Positions 8,967-19,091 of a DNA stretch of 64,000 nt are shown here, one piece after another (within the stretch, counting starts at the first letter, position 1; each line of letters begins with the position of its first letter). This stretch comes from Candidatus Contendibacter sp. GTDB lineage: Bacteria; Pseudomonadota; Gammaproteobacteria; Competibacterales; Competibacteraceae. The position numbers and the translations under genes were made by a program. Location of the stretch: assembly GCA_029624765.1 (NCBI GenBank), contig JARSSO010000022.1:29246-93245 (forward strand). The letters run 5' to 3'. The notes under the pieces are model-generated. The model was given only the letters and a program-made list of their open reading frames with translations, did no database searches and was not told where the DNA came from.

Positions 8967-11306
8967 TTATTCCGGCTGGGCCAGTTCCTCTTCCTCGACG
9001 GCGGGCGTGGGTTTGACCACGACAGGGGCTTCAGGCGCGAGCGCCTCCGCTTCCGCCTCCGGGATTTCCGCCACCAGAGGTTCCTCGCTGTCGACGGCGG
9101 TGACCGCAACGGGCTTCGGCGGAGGTTCGGGCCTGAGGATGATCCCTCCCAGCGGCGGCACGGTGATGCTGATGGAATAGGGTTGCTCCATCCAGGGTCG
9201 CTCTTCGGCAATCAGCTCGACGCCGCCATTGCCGACTCCGCTGCCCCCATAGAAATGCGAATCGGAATTGAAGATTTCCGTATAACGACCCGCTCGCGGC
9301 ACCCCAATCCGGTAATCGTGGCGCGGTACCGGCGTGAAGCTGACCACGACCACCAGAAAATCATCGTCCTTCTTGCGGAGGTAGCTCAAAATGGACTGAT
9401 CGGCGTCATGACAGTCGATCCAACTGAAACCCTGCCATTCGAACTCGTAATGATGCAGTGTCGGTTCGCTGTGATAAAGCCGGTTCAAATCCTTGACCAG
9501 CAGTTGCATCCCCTGATGGAACTGGAACTGGAGCACCCACCAGTCGATGGGGTTGGCGCTGTTCCACTCATGGCCCTGGCCGAACTCGGTGCCCATGAAG
9601 AGCAGCTTCTTGCCGGGATGGGTGAACATATAGGTGTACAACAACCGCAGATTGGCGAAGCGCTGCCATTCGTCACCGGGCATCTTGTTGATCATTGAGC
9701 CCTTGCCGTGCACCACCTCGTCGTGCGAGAACGGCAACATGAAGTTCTCGGTGAAGCAGTACAGCATGCTGAAGGTCAGCAGGTCGTGGTGGTATTTACG
9801 ATGGATCGGATTCTGCGCCATGTAGCGCAGAGTGTCGTTCATCCAGCCCATGTTCCATTTCATGCTGAAGCCCAGACCGCCCAGATAGGTGGGCCGGGTG
9901 ACCTGTGGCCAGGAAGTCGACTCCTCGGCGATCACCATGGCGCCGGGATGCTCGCTATGCACCACGGTGTTGAGCTCGCGCAGAAAATCGATGGCTTCCA
10001 GGTTCTCGCGTCCGCCGTACTTGTTGGGGATCCACTCGCCTTCCTTGCGCGAATAGTCCAGATATAGCATCGAGGCGACCGCGTCCACCCGCAAGCCGTC
10101 AAGATGGAATTCCTCGATCCAGTACAGGGCGCTGGAGAGCAGGAAATTCTTCACCTCGTAGCGGCCGAAATTGAAGATCAGCGTACCCCAGTCCAGATGC
10201 TCGCCCTTGCGAGGATCGGTGTGCTCGTACAGCGCCTCGCCGTCAAAGCGCGCCAAGGCGTGGGCGTCCTTCGGGAAGTGCGCCGGCACCCAGTCGAGAA
10301 TTACGCCCACGCCGTGCTGATGGCAGTAATCCATGAAGTAGCGAAAATCGTCTGGCGTGCCGAAACGGCTGGTGGGCGCGTAATAGCCGGTGGTCTGGTA
10401 GCCCCAGGAGGCGTCGTAGGGGTGTTCGGTGATTGGCAGCAGCTCGATGTGGCTAAACCCCAGTTCCTTGACGTAATCGACGAGCTGATGGGCGATGTCG
10501 CGGTAGTTCAGGAACTCGCCTTCCGGCCCGCGCCGCCACGAGCCGAGATGAACTTCGTAGATGGACATCGGCTGGTGGAGCCAGTCCGAATTTTTGCGTT
10601 TTTCCAGCCAGGCCGCGTCGCGCCAGACGTAGGTGTCGGGTTTGGGAACGATGCCGGCGGTGCTGGGACGCATTTCGAACTGTTGACCATAAGGATCGGA
10701 TTTCAGCAGGATGGCGCCGCTGTGGCGGTTGCGGATCTCGAACTTGTACAGATCGCCCGGATACAGATTGGGGATGAACAGCTCCCACACCCCGCTGCCG
10801 CCGCGCACCCGCATCGGATGAACCCGGCCATCCCAGCGGTTGAAGCTGCCGACCACGCTGACCCGCTCGGCGCTGGGCGCCCAGACCGCGAACAGCACGC
10901 CGGCGACATTATCGGTCTCGTGCGGATGCGCGCCCAGGAAGCGGTAAGCGTGCCAGTGCTTGCCCTCCCCGAACAGGTACAGATCGAAATCGCCGAGTTG
11001 CGGCGGAAAGCAGTAGGGGTCGTAGGAAATATGCTCGTGATGATCGGAATCGCGCCAGATCAGCCGGTAGCGTTCCGGAATCTGATCGGGCTTGCCCTGC
11101 CACTCGAACAGATCGGTATTGGGAATGCGTTGCAGCGGCAAATTGCCCTCGGCGATGTGGACTTCCTGGGCATAAGGCAGATGGGCGCGCACCACGACCT
11201 TCTTATCCTGGGGATGACGGCCCAGCACGGCAAAGGGATCATGATGGCGGGCTTCGAGGATGCGTTGCAATTCGGGTTGAAGTTTTGGGCTCGTCACGTT
11301 TTTCAT
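8967..11306 (-). CDS. glgB: 1,4-alpha-glucan branching enzyme GlgB
   Basis: A 779-residue glycoside hydrolase family 13 branching enzyme that makes alpha-1,6 branches in glycogen. It has the N1 and carbohydrate-binding N domains (about 1-240), the catalytic barrel with nucleophile Asp408 (DGLRVDAV) and acid Glu461 (VIAEEST), and the C-terminal beta domain. The 53-residue spacing of the two catalytic residues matches E. coli GlgB. The last ~55 residues, after [10 protein letters not shown], form an unusual Pro/Glu/Ala/Val-rich acidic tail absent from typical GlgB (about 730 residues). No other glg gene is adjacent. The ATG at 11306 has only a weak ribosome-binding site. Confidence 0.95.
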   Translation of the reverse strand: MKNVTSPKLQPELQRILEARHHDPFAVLGRHPQDKKVVVRAHLPYAQEVHIAEGNLPLQRIPNTDLFEWQGKPDQIPERYRLIWRDSDHHEHISYDPYCFPPQLGDFDLYLFGEGKHWHAYRFLGAHPHETDNVAGVLFAVWAPSAERVSVVGSFNRWDGRVHPMRVRGGSGVWELFIPNLYPGDLYKFEIRNRHSGAILLKSDPYGQQFEMRPSTAGIVPKPDTYVWRDAAWLEKRKNSDWLHQPMSIYEVHLGSWRRGPEGEFLNYRDIAHQLVDYVKELGFSHIELLPITEHPYDASWGYQTTGYYAPTSRFGTPDDFRYFMDYCHQHGVGVILDWVPAHFPKDAHALARFDGEALYEHTDPRKGEHLDWGTLIFNFGRYEVKNFLLSSALYWIEEFHLDGLRVDAVASMLYLDYSRKEGEWIPNKYGGRENLEAIDFLRELNTVVHSEHPGAMVIAEESTSWPQVTRPTYLGGLGFSMKWNMGWMNDTLRYMAQNPIHRKYHHDLLTFSMLYCFTENFMLPFSHDEVVHGKGSMINKMPGDEWQRFANLRLLYTYMFTHPGKKLLFMGTEFGQGHEWNSANPIDWWVLQFQFHQGMQLLVKDLNRLYHSEPTLHHYEFEWQGFSWIDCHDADQSILSYLRKKDDDFLVVVVSFTPVPRHDYRIGVPRAGRYTEIFNSDSHFYGGSGVGNGGVELIAEERPWMEQPYSISITVPPLGGIILRPEPPPKPVAVTAVDSEEPLVAEIPEAEAEALAPEAPVVVKPTPAVEEEELAQPE

Positions 11307-11714
11307 CCTGTTTTATGTTGACGGTTGAGGCCAGGCGCGGCGGCGGGTGACGCTGCGAACCGCGAACGGTTTCGATGGACGATGTCGCAAGCGCCACGGC
11401 TTCGCTGGATATATCGAAAAATGGCGGACAGGCGGAATCGGGGCGCCGCGCGTTTTGACTGCCTAGTATAACGCCGAATCGCTAAAGGGTGGTTTTCCGT
11501 GAGGATAAATGGGCCGGGAGGCGGGAAGCGCCGTCCCGCCTGGAATGGGCGGTTTTTCGCGGAGCGGGCCGGAGAAGGGCGGAAACCTCGATCCGGCGGT
11601 TCGGGGTCCGCGCGGCGATTCGCGCCGGCGGACATCCCCGCGTCGCCGTAATTTGGTAAGATTGAAAAGGCATCATCCAAACTCATCGAAAACAACTCAT
11701 CCAAGGGACGATCC
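11307..11714. other. Intergenic region between glgB and the lipoprotein gene
   Basis: 408 bases between divergent genes. A TATACT on the minus strand (complement of 11465-11470) could be a -10 for glgB, but no convincing -35 accompanies it. Open frames here lack a ribosome-binding site and recognisable content. I see no RNA gene or repeat. Confidence 0.5.
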
Positions 11715-12107
11715 ATGAATCCTCGTCAATTGCTTGTGTCCGCGTTGGTCCTGGGGTTCGGCGCGCTGGCGGGTTGCGGCGGCGGCTCCGAAAAGCCGGT
11801 GAGCTTTAAAAAAGACGTTTATCCGATCCTGAAGGCAAAGTGCCTGGAGTGCCATGTCGCGCCCGACAAGGAGGGTTATCAGAAAAGCGGTCTGGCGTTG
11901 AGCACCTACGAGGAATTGATGAAGGGCACCAAGATGGGGCCGGTCATCGTCCCCGGTCAGAGCCTCAACAGCAGCCTGAACCGGTTGATCGAAGGTCGCC
12001 CCGGCGTCGATCCTTCCATCCAGATGCCCCATGGCAAGGTGAAGCTGCCGGACGCGGAGCTGGCCACGATCCGCAAGTGGGTGGATCAGGGCGCCAAGAA
12101 CAACTAG
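11715..12107 (+). CDS. Lipoprotein with cytochrome-c-type haem motif
   Basis: A 130-residue exported lipoprotein. Residues 1-20 form a signal peptide ending in the lipobox LAGC, with Cys21 as the lipidated residue. A single CxxCH haem motif (CLECH) is at 43-47, preceded by FKKDVYPILKAKC. The pattern of an early CxxCH, a Q/S-rich middle and MPHGK-x-KLPDAE near the end matches the planctomycete-type cytochrome C (PSCyt1-like) domain. It is expected to be a membrane-anchored periplasmic electron carrier or haem-binding protein. No oxidase or reductase partner is adjacent, so its redox partner is unknown. Confidence 0.75.
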   Translation: MNPRQLLVSALVLGFGALAGCGGGSEKPVSFKKDVYPILKAKCLECHVAPDKEGYQKSGLALSTYEELMKGTKMGPVIVPGQSLNSSLNRLIEGRPGVDPSIQMPHGKVKLPDAELATIRKWVDQGAKNN

Positions 12108-12124
12108 GCCGTCTTGCCTCGTCG

Positions 12125-12156
12125 CTCCTCCCCGACGCCCCGGCAACGGGGAGGAG
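12125..12156 (+). terminator. Strong hairpin after the lipoprotein gene
   Basis: CTCCTCCCCG (12125-12134) pairs perfectly with CGGGGAGGAG (12147-12156) around a 12-nt loop, 18 bases after the stop. No T tract follows. It could be a terminator or one of the palindromic repeats frequent in this window. Confidence 0.4.
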
Positions 12157-12282
12157 GTAGGTCCGACCGATTGCGTTTTCCAACCCCACTCCCTCGCGTC
12201 CACCCGTCCCGAACCCCACGCCCAGTCGCTGTCCAGCGGCGGAGCGGTCGCGCCGTTTCCAATCGTTTTCCGGGGATTCCTC

Positions 12283-14433
12283 ATGGTCGCTTCCAGGCAG
12301 GCCGCGCTGACCGGCGCGGATTTCGATACGTGGCTGGGCACCTTGCAAGTTCCATGGTCGCCCGCGCAGATCGAGAGCGTCCGGTGGGCCTACGCGCTGG
12401 GCGGCGAGCCGGACCTGGCGGTGGCCGATCTGTTGGCCGACCTGCGCGTGGATCACGAGGTGGTGACAGCCGCCCTGCTGCACGAACCAGTGGCGACCGG
12501 CCGGATCAAGCAGGCGGCGGTGCGGGAGAAGTTCGGGGCCGGCGTGGCCCAACTGGTGGATGGTATCGTCAAGCTGGACGCCATCGGCGAGTTGCACCAG
12601 AGCAGCCAGCACGCCGGCCGCCAGTTGGAAAGCCTGCGCAAGATGCTGCTGGCCATGGCGCAGGACGTGCGGGTGGTGCTGATCAAGCTGGCGATGCGTC
12701 TGGACGCGCTGCGCCAGTTGAGCCGGGCTCCCGTCCCCGAGCAGCAACGCGTTGCCCGGGAGACTCTGGATATCTTTACCCCGCTGGCCAACCGCCTTGG
12801 CATCGGCCGGCTCAAGTGGGAAATGGAAGACCTGGCGCTGCGCTATCTCGATCCGGCCACGTACAAGCAGATCGCCGCCGCGCTGGATGAGCGCCGCGCC
12901 GACCGGGAGCGCTACATCGCGCGGGTCATGGAGGAGTTGCGCGACCACCTGCGCGAGGCCGGCATCCACGCCGAGGTGGGCGGCCGGGTCAAGCACATCT
13001 ACAGCATCTGGCGCAAGATGCAACGCAAGAAGCTGGCCTTCGAACGCATTTTCGACATGCGGGCGGTGCGGGTGCTGGTGGACACGGTGAACGACTGCTA
13101 TGCCGCGCTGGGCGTGGTGCATGCCCACTGGAACCATATCCACCGGGAATTCGACGACTACATCGCCCATCCGAAACCCAACGGCTATCAATCCTTGCAT
13201 ACGGCGGTGGTCGGGCCGGAAGGCCGAACGGTGGAGGTGCAAATCCGTACCACCACCATGCATCAACACGCCGAATTGGGCGTCGCCGCGCACTGGCGCT
13301 ACAAGGAAGGCACCGCCGGATCGGGTGATCCGGCTCACCGGCAAATCGCCTGGCTGCGGCAGATGCTGGAGTATCGGGAGGACGAGGCCGACGAGGGCGA
13401 TCTGCTGGAGCGGTTCAAGGCCGAAGCCTTTCAGGACCGGGTCTACGCCCTGACCCCCAAGGGCGCCATCGTTGAGCTGGCGCAGGGCGCCACCCCGCTG
13501 GATTTCGCTTATCACGTCCACACCGAGGTGGGTCATCGCTGTCGGGGCGCCAAGGTCAACGGCCGGATTGTGCCGCTGACCTACGAACTCAAGAACGGCG
13601 AACAGGTCGAGGTGCTAACCGCCAAGGTGGCCAGCCCCAGCCGCGACTGGCTCAGCCCGCATCTGGGCTATGTCAGGACCAGCCGGGCGCGGGCCAAGAT
13701 CCGGCAATGGTTCATTCAACAGGATCAGGACAAAAGCATCGCCGCCGGCCGCGCCGCGCTGGAGCGGGAATTTCAGCGGCTGGGCATCCGCCACCTCAAG
13801 CTGGAAAAAGTGGCGGAGAAGCTCAATTTCGCCAAACCCGACGAACTGTTCGCCGCCTTGGGTCACGGCGTCCTGACCACGGCGCAGGTGGTGGCCCGGA
13901 TTCAGGACCTGTTGCCGGCGGCCCCGGCGGCCGGGGAAAGTCCCGCCGTCGCCCGCAAGCCCCGACCGGTCGAATCGGGCGCCAGCAAGGGCGACGTGCA
14001 AATTCGCGGGGTGGGGCGGCTGCTGATTCAGATCGCGCACTGCTGCCGGCCAGCTCCGTTCGAACCCATCGCCGGCTATATCACTCAGGGGCGTGGCGTG
14101 ACCATCCATCGGCAGGATTGCGCCAATCTGCTGGCGCTGGCCGGCCGCCATCACGAACGCATCATCGAGGTGAGCTGGGGCGAGACGCCGACCACCTATC
14201 CAGTGGACGTGATGATCGTCGCCCACGACCGTTCCGGCCTGCTGCGCGACATCACTTCGGTCCTGGCCAACGAACAGGTGAACGTGCTGGGCGCCAATAC
14301 CCTGACCGACAAGGAAACCTCCATCGCCCGGATGGGGCTGACCCTGGAAATCACCGACGTGGTTCAGCTCAGCCGGGTGCTCGACAAGATCGGGCAATTG
14401 GCCAACGTGATGGAAACGTACCGGAAAAATTGA
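12283..14433 (+). CDS. relA: GTP pyrophosphokinase RelA (ppGpp synthetase)
   Basis: A 716-residue RSH protein with an N-terminal HD-type domain, synthetase, TGS (about 390-450) and a C-terminal ACT-like regulatory domain. The HD hydrolase signature is lost: the motif reads LLHEP (His67-Glu68) rather than HD, and the later LADRLHN segment reads LAMRLDA. The synthetase domain has EFDD at 289-292, the ExDD signature of RelA-type monofunctional synthetases, next to YIAHPKPNGYQSLHT. It should therefore make (p)ppGpp on starved ribosomes but not degrade it; the SpoT encoded at 60207-62408 would supply hydrolysis. It converges on hflD with 12 bases between stops. Confidence 0.92.
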   Translation: MVASRQAALTGADFDTWLGTLQVPWSPAQIESVRWAYALGGEPDLAVADLLADLRVDHEVVTAALLHEPVATGRIKQAAVREKFGAGVAQLVDGIVKLDAIGELHQSSQHAGRQLESLRKMLLAMAQDVRVVLIKLAMRLDALRQLSRAPVPEQQRVARETLDIFTPLANRLGIGRLKWEMEDLALRYLDPATYKQIAAALDERRADRERYIARVMEELRDHLREAGIHAEVGGRVKHIYSIWRKMQRKKLAFERIFDMRAVRVLVDTVNDCYAALGVVHAHWNHIHREFDDYIAHPKPNGYQSLHTAVVGPEGRTVEVQIRTTTMHQHAELGVAAHWRYKEGTAGSGDPAHRQIAWLRQMLEYREDEADEGDLLERFKAEAFQDRVYALTPKGAIVELAQGATPLDFAYHVHTEVGHRCRGAKVNGRIVPLTYELKNGEQVEVLTAKVASPSRDWLSPHLGYVRTSRARAKIRQWFIQQDQDKSIAAGRAALEREFQRLGIRHLKLEKVAEKLNFAKPDELFAALGHGVLTTAQVVARIQDLLPAAPAAGESPAVARKPRPVESGASKGDVQIRGVGRLLIQIAHCCRPAPFEPIAGYITQGRGVTIHRQDCANLLALAGRHHERIIEVSWGETPTTYPVDVMIVAHDRSGLLRDITSVLANEQVNVLGANTLTDKETSIARMGLTLEITDVVQLSRVLDKIGQLANVMETYRKN

Positions 14434-14445
14434 AGCGACGGTGTT

Positions 14446-15063
14446 TCAATCCAGGCTTGCCAACAGCCGCCGGGTTTCCCGCAACAGCGGGTTGCGGCGC
14501 AGCAACAGCGTCAGCCGGCTGCCGCCGCTCTGCCGCCACAGGATCGCCGCCCGAACGCCGGCCAGCAACAGCGCCCGAATCCGGTTGGCGTTGTCCGGGT
14601 TGTTCAAATGGGTCGGGTCGCCGCTGACCATGATGCGCGGCGTCAGGGTGCTAAGGCTGTTCAGGTAGAGGTTGGCGAAGCGGGCGATGGTATTGCCGTG
14701 GTCGACGGGAAAATGCGGCAGGTTGCGGAGCACGTCCTCGATGCCGTCGCGTAGCATCGTCAGCAGTTCGGGCCGCTGGGCCAGCTTGCGTTCCAGGCCG
14801 AGCAGCGCGACCGCATAGCGGGTCAGCTCCATATCCCGTGGCTGTTCAAGCTGCTGTTCGAGCAGGCGCAGTCCAGTGCGCAAGCGGGCGACGCCGCCGT
14901 AGATGGCGGCGCTGTTGGCGGCGTCGATCTGGAGCAGACTGTTCAGGCAGGTTTCGGTATCGAGCGCGTTCGTCTGGCCGCGCCGGGCAATGTTGCGGAC
15001 CAGATCGACAGCCTGCAAGACCCCGGCGAGGGCTACGGCCCGGTCGTGGTCGGTTTGGGGCAT
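14446..15063 (-). CDS. hflD: HflD family protein (high frequency lysogenization protein homologue)
   Basis: A 205-residue HflD homologue. In E. coli HflD is a peripheral membrane protein that binds phage lambda CII; its housekeeping role is unclear. Conserved blocks are ALAGVLQAVDLV, GLRLLEQQL, MELTRYAVALLGLERKL, LTPRIMVSGDP and the near-invariant ALLLAGVRAAILWRQ-x-GG. The gene directly follows mnmA, the usual gammaproteobacterial order. I chose the ATG at 15063 because it aligns with the E. coli N-terminus. An in-frame ATG at 15102 overlaps the mnmA stop by 8 bases and would add 13 residues through translational coupling. Confidence 0.88.
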   Translation of the reverse strand: MPQTDHDRAVALAGVLQAVDLVRNIARRGQTNALDTETCLNSLLQIDAANSAAIYGGVARLRTGLRLLEQQLEQPRDMELTRYAVALLGLERKLAQRPELLTMLRDGIEDVLRNLPHFPVDHGNTIARFANLYLNSLSTLTPRIMVSGDPTHLNNPDNANRIRALLLAGVRAAILWRQSGGSRLTLLLRRNPLLRETRRLLASLD

Positions 15064-15094
15064 GGGGTTCCAGGTTCGGGTGGCGAGAATGGCT

Positions 15095-16183
15095 TCAATC
15101 ATAGGCGGCGGCGATGATTCCGCCACCCAGACACACATCGTCGCGGTAAAAAACCACGGACTGGCCCGGCGCGATCGCCCGTTGCGGTTCGGCGAAGCCG
15201 ACGTCGAGCGTGTTGGCGTCCAGCCGTTCCAGCACGCAGGACTGATCCGGTTGCCTGTAACGAATCTTGGCCTGGCAGGACCAGGGGACGGCGGGTGGCT
15301 CGCCGCCGATCCAGTGTGGCGCGACGGCGCGCAGCCGGCGGTGGAACAGCAGGGGATGATCGCGGCCCTGGACCACGATCAGCGCGTTGCGTTCCAGCGC
15401 CTTGCCGGCGACGTACCAGGGTTCGCCGCTGCCCTCCCGGCGGCCGCCGATGCCGAGTCCCTGCCGTTGTCCGATGGTGTGGAACATCAGGCCGGCGTGC
15501 TGGCCGAGGATTTCACCCGTCGGGGTCTGGATCGGGCCGGGCTGGGCGGGCAGGTAGCGGTTGAGGAAGTCGCGAAACCGGCGCTCGCCGATGAAGCAGA
15601 TGCCGGTGCTGTCCTTTTTGTCGTGGGTAACCAGACCGGCGGCGGCGGCCTGGTCCCGTACCTGGCGTTTGCGCAGCCCGCCGATGGGAAAGAGCGCGCT
15701 GGCCAGTTGCGCCTGATCGAGGCCGTGCAGAAAGTAACTTTGATCCTTGCCGGGATCGCAACCCCTGAGCAGAAGGCAGCGCCCGTTTTGCTCCACGCGG
15801 CGGGCGTGGTGACCGGTAGCGATCCGGTCGGCCCCCAGCCGCCGGGCATGGTCGAGAAACGCCTTGAACTTGATTTCGGTGTTGCACAGCACGTCCGGAT
15901 TGGGCGTCCGGCCGGCGCGGTATTCGTCCAGAAAGTAGCGGAACACCCGGTCGCGATACTCAGCGGTGAAATTGACGGTATGCAATGGGATGCCGAGCGT
16001 TGCGCACACCGCCCGCGCGTCCTCCAGGTCCTCGGCGGCGGCGCAGTAGCCGGTGTCCTGGGCGTCCTCCCAGTTTTTCATGAAGACGGCATGCACGTCG
16101 TGGCCCTGCTCGACCAGCAACAGGGCGGCGACCGAGGAATCCACGCCGCCGGACAGACCGACGACGATCCGGGTCTTGGGCAT
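15095..16183 (-). CDS. mnmA: tRNA-specific 2-thiouridylase MnmA
   Basis: A 362-residue enzyme that thiolates U34 of Lys, Glu and Gln tRNAs using ATP and sulfur relayed by the Tus system. It has the PP-loop SGGVDSS at 11-17, catalytic Cys100 (VLCNTEIKF) and the second active cysteine Cys196 (STGICFIGE), followed by the central and beta-barrel domains. The length is normal. It is the first gene of an mnmA-hflD unit; the 3' end overlaps a possible hflD start. Confidence 0.96.
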   Translation of the reverse strand: MPKTRIVVGLSGGVDSSVAALLLVEQGHDVHAVFMKNWEDAQDTGYCAAAEDLEDARAVCATLGIPLHTVNFTAEYRDRVFRYFLDEYRAGRTPNPDVLCNTEIKFKAFLDHARRLGADRIATGHHARRVEQNGRCLLLRGCDPGKDQSYFLHGLDQAQLASALFPIGGLRKRQVRDQAAAAGLVTHDKKDSTGICFIGERRFRDFLNRYLPAQPGPIQTPTGEILGQHAGLMFHTIGQRQGLGIGGRREGSGEPWYVAGKALERNALIVVQGRDHPLLFHRRLRAVAPHWIGGEPPAVPWSCQAKIRYRQPDQSCVLERLDANTLDVGFAEPQRAIAPGQSVVFYRDDVCLGGGIIAAAYD

Positions 16184-16287
16184 TGGGGGAAGAAGGGTGG
16201 CGATGGGGGCGAGGCGATGGGTAATGATAGCAGACGCGCCAGGGGGGATCGCGCTGGCGTGCTTGGGGAAACAAGCGCAGTCCCGCG

Positions 16288-16317
16288 CGGCGCGGAACCG
16301 TGGGGGATGCCGCGCCG
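16288..16317 (-). terminator. Weak hairpin downstream of the phasin gene
   Basis: CGGCGCGG (16288-16295) pairs with CCGCGCCG (16310-16317) around a 14-nt loop, just after the phasin stop at 16321 in the minus direction. There is no T tract. Confidence 0.3.
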
Positions 16318-16320
16318 GGA

Positions 16321-16662
16321 TTACTTGATCAGCGACAGGCTGTCCCGGGCCAATTGATCGAATTCGGCCTTGAAACGCGCCGTCAGCTCGCTCAGGATTC
16401 TGGCGTCGTCCATGAACTTCCGCTGCAAGCTGGCCATGGCCTCGACCTGACCGGCCATGAAGGCTTGCAGGCTGGTCGGATCGCTGATTTCGGCCGCCGC
16501 CTTCATCCGGCCGATCGCCGTGTCCACGTAGGATTGCAGGGCGCTCATCTGAAAGTTGACCAGAGTTTCCAGATTGGCGGCGGACAGCTTGTTGGCCTTG
16601 ATGATCGGGGCCAGCAGGTTTTGGGATTGCTCGGATGTTTGGGGCGTTGCGTCGTCGGTCAT
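16321..16662 (-). CDS. Phasin family protein
   Basis: A 113-residue helical protein of the phasin family, which coats polyhydroxyalkanoate granules in the cytoplasm. Family features are the amphipathic helix around [19 protein letters not shown], a second around [21 protein letters not shown], no cysteine and no signal peptide. The ATG at 16662 has GGAG 9 bases upstream and is preferred to a codon at 16722. No PHA synthase or depolymerase gene is in the window. The gene stands alone between mnmA and the divergent rdgC. Confidence 0.82.
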   Translation of the reverse strand: MTDDATPQTSEQSQNLLAPIIKANKLSAANLETLVNFQMSALQSYVDTAIGRMKAAAEISDPTSLQAFMAGQVEAMASLQRKFMDDARILSELTARFKAEFDQLARDSLSLIK

Positions 16663-16918
16663 GGTGAGTCGCTCCAGGGGTTTATCGCGGATCGCGCTTT
16701 GTTGCGATGCAACATAGCGCAAAATTCATGACGACGCAATCCATGGTGAACTAGTGCTTCGGTCGGCCGTGGTGGGGAACGGATTTCGCGTCGTCCGTCC
16801 GTCCCGCGTGGGTCATCCGCTCCGGTTGAGACAGTAAAGCTGACCGGTTGACCATCAATCTTGGCGATAGATGCTCCACTGACGGATAATATCGCCCCCT
16901 CTAACCCAACTTATTGCC

Positions 16919-17821
16919 ATGTGGTTTAAAAATCTGACACTACTGCGGTTGATGGAACCGTTTTCCTTGACCGTCGAGGCGTTGGCGGCCCGGCTGGAAC
17001 AGCACGCCTTCCAACCCTGCCCGAGCCATCACTCCAGCGCCGCTGGCTGGACGCCGCCCCTGGGCCGCAAGGCGGTCGATCTGATCCATGGAGTGAGCGG
17101 TCGTCTGTTGATCTGCCTGCGCACCGAGGAAAAGGTGCTGCCGGCGACGGTGGTCAACCAGACGCTGGCCGAGCGCGTCGCGCTGATCGAGGACCAGCGG
17201 GGAGGGATGGTGCGTCGCCGCGAGAAACGGGAACTGCGCGACCGGATCGTGGAGGATTTGCTGCCCCGCGCCCTGACCCGTGGCCGTCTCGGCTATGCTT
17301 ATCTGGACCCGGCGGCGGGTTGGCTGGCGGTGGATAGCGCCAGCGCGCGCGGGGTCGACGAAATCGCCGGGATGCTGCGCAAGACCCTGGGCGCGTTTCC
17401 GGTCGCGCCGCTTCGGGTCGCCTGGTCGCCAATGACGATCATGACCGCCTGGCTGGCCGAGGGCGGGGCGCCGGCCGGATTCGCCTTGGGCGATGCCTGC
17501 GAATTGCGCGAAGGTGACGACGGCGGCGGGGTCGTGCGCTGTCGGGGTCAGGACTTGACCGGCGACGAATTGCGCGGCCACCTGCGAGCCGGCAAACAGG
17601 TGACCCGACTTGGCCTGAGTTGGGACGAACGAGTCGCCTTCGTCCTCGATGAAATGCTGGTGGTGCGCCGGCTCCAGTTTCTCGACGTGGTGCGCGAATC
17701 CTTGCGCGATACCGCCGCCGACTCGCCGGAAGCCGTGTTCGACGCCGAATTCGCCTTGATGACCGGGGAGTTGGCGCTGTTGCTGCCGCGATTGCTGGAG
17801 CTGTTCGGCGGGGAGGCGTGA
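16919..17821 (+). CDS. rdgC: Recombination-associated protein RdgC
   Basis: A 300-residue RdgC homologue of normal length. In the family RdgC forms a toroidal dimer on double-stranded DNA and restrains RecA. Diagnostic segments are the N-terminal MWFKNLTLLRL, CPSHHSSAAGWTPPLG, VNQTLAERV, the charged RRREKRELRDRIVEDLLPRA, and LGLSWDERVAFVLDE. It is transcribed away from the phasin gene and followed by an unknown Ala-rich gene 89 bases later. Confidence 0.93.
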   Translation: MWFKNLTLLRLMEPFSLTVEALAARLEQHAFQPCPSHHSSAAGWTPPLGRKAVDLIHGVSGRLLICLRTEEKVLPATVVNQTLAERVALIEDQRGGMVRRREKRELRDRIVEDLLPRALTRGRLGYAYLDPAAGWLAVDSASARGVDEIAGMLRKTLGAFPVAPLRVAWSPMTIMTAWLAEGGAPAGFALGDACELREGDDGGGVVRCRGQDLTGDELRGHLRAGKQVTRLGLSWDERVAFVLDEMLVVRRLQFLDVVRESLRDTAADSPEAVFDAEFALMTGELALLLPRLLELFGGEA

Positions 17822-17910
17822 TGCTTTCGGCCGGTTCCGAAGGGCGGAGCCGGCTTGGGACCGGATGATCCGGTGCAACTTCGGGCGCTTGGCGGTTTGG
17901 GAAGAACGGA

Positions 17911-18948
17911 ATGATGAGTCATTGGCATCTGATGAGCGTGATGGTGACGGTGGGGGCGTTGGCGCTGTTGGCGCTGACCGGCTGGTTTATCCTGCGTTAT
18001 GCGCGGCGGCGAAAATGGCTGATCGCGGAAGCGGCGCTGGCGGCCCAGCAGGCGGCGGAAAAGGCGGCGGCGGAAAAGGCGGCGGCGGAGAGGACGACGC
18101 TCAAGCAACTGGCGGCCGAGCGACTGGCGGCCAAGCGAGCGATGCTGGAACAGGCGGCGCTGGACCGCGCGGCCCAGGACAAGGCGGTGGTGGAACAGGC
18201 CATCGCCGAATGGGCGGCGGCGGAACAGGCCGAGGCCGAACGCGTGCAATTGCGGCAGGCGGCGATAGAGCGGCGGGAAGCCGAGGAAGCCGAAACCCGC
18301 TTGCGCGCCGTCGAGGAAGCCATCGCCGAGTGGGTCGACGCGGAGCAGAAAGGCAGCCGGTTGGCCGCCCCGCCGCCGGGCGGCAAACCGTCCCGAAAGA
18401 CCTATACCCGCGCCGAGGTCATTCACCAGCAAGTACGCCTGCAGGCCGAAGCGGTGGGAAAGGAAATCCAGGAACTGGAATATATCAAGAACCGGATTGA
18501 AGCCGGGGTGGATTTGCTGCCGATCGAATTCAAGCAAACCGTGGACGAGTGGAAGGAAGGCCGGGTGCTCCGGCACAGCAGCTTCGACGATCTCAAGCTC
18601 AAGTTCCGCTACAAGGCCTATTCGGTCGAGGACGGTTACGAACTGTTGTACCTGTACAGCCGCTGGGTGGCCCAGCAGTGGCAAAAACTGCGGGTGTTCG
18701 TCCGCCTGCTGGGCACCGAGGTGGATCTGTCGGAGAGCATTCAGGCGGCCATCGAGCGGGCGGAACGGAAAGAACGGGAAAAGTATCTGGAAATGGACAT
18801 GGACGTGCTGCTGACCTTGCGCGACATCCGCGACATCGTGGACAAGTTGATCGGCATGGAAACCCTTCTCAAGGAGTTGGAGGTGGTTTGCCAAAGGCGT
18901 TCCGACCAGATCATCGCGCCGAAGTGGGAGGCGAAGGGTTTGCTGTAG
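17911..18948 (+). CDS. Membrane-anchored Ala-rich coiled-coil protein of unknown function
   Basis: A 345-residue protein I do not recognise. Residues about 8-30 form one hydrophobic segment followed by basic RYARRRK, so the rest is predicted to be cytoplasmic. Residues about 38-150 are a long Ala/Glu/Lys/Arg-rich coiled coil with short near-repeats (EKAAAEKAAAE). A Pro/Gly linker (about 153-165) precedes a conserved-looking helical C-terminal domain (165-345) with LKLKFRYKAYSVEDGYELLYL. The architecture resembles TolA-like or scaffold proteins, but there is no tol neighbour. Either of two adjacent ATGs (17911, 17914) could be the start. Confidence 0.65.
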   Translation: MMSHWHLMSVMVTVGALALLALTGWFILRYARRRKWLIAEAALAAQQAAEKAAAEKAAAERTTLKQLAAERLAAKRAMLEQAALDRAAQDKAVVEQAIAEWAAAEQAEAERVQLRQAAIERREAEEAETRLRAVEEAIAEWVDAEQKGSRLAAPPPGGKPSRKTYTRAEVIHQQVRLQAEAVGKEIQELEYIKNRIEAGVDLLPIEFKQTVDEWKEGRVLRHSSFDDLKLKFRYKAYSVEDGYELLYLYSRWVAQQWQKLRVFVRLLGTEVDLSESIQAAIERAERKEREKYLEMDMDVLLTLRDIRDIVDKLIGMETLLKELEVVCQRRSDQIIAPKWEAKGLL

Positions 18949-18972
18949 GCGCGCAAAGGAAGGCGGCGACGC

Positions 18973-18978
18973 TATAAT
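18973..18978 (+). promoter_or_regulatory. Possible -10 element for the liv operon
   Basis: A perfect TATAAT 114 bases before the livK start in the gap after the Ala-rich gene. I see no good -35 at 16-18 bases, so the call is tentative. Confidence 0.35.
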
Positions 18979-19091
18979 CCTGTTGGGCGGACGGGATTGG
19001 CGTCGGGGTCTTGGGCAGGTCGCTGTGCCCCCACCGTCGGGACAAGCCGCTATCCGGGCATCAGCCCCTTAATTCAAGAGAGGAAAATCGA

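Noticed and set aside
12125..12156. Confident intrinsic terminator after the lipoprotein gene
   Set aside because: The stem is perfect but no T tract follows, so I list it only as a tentative hairpin.
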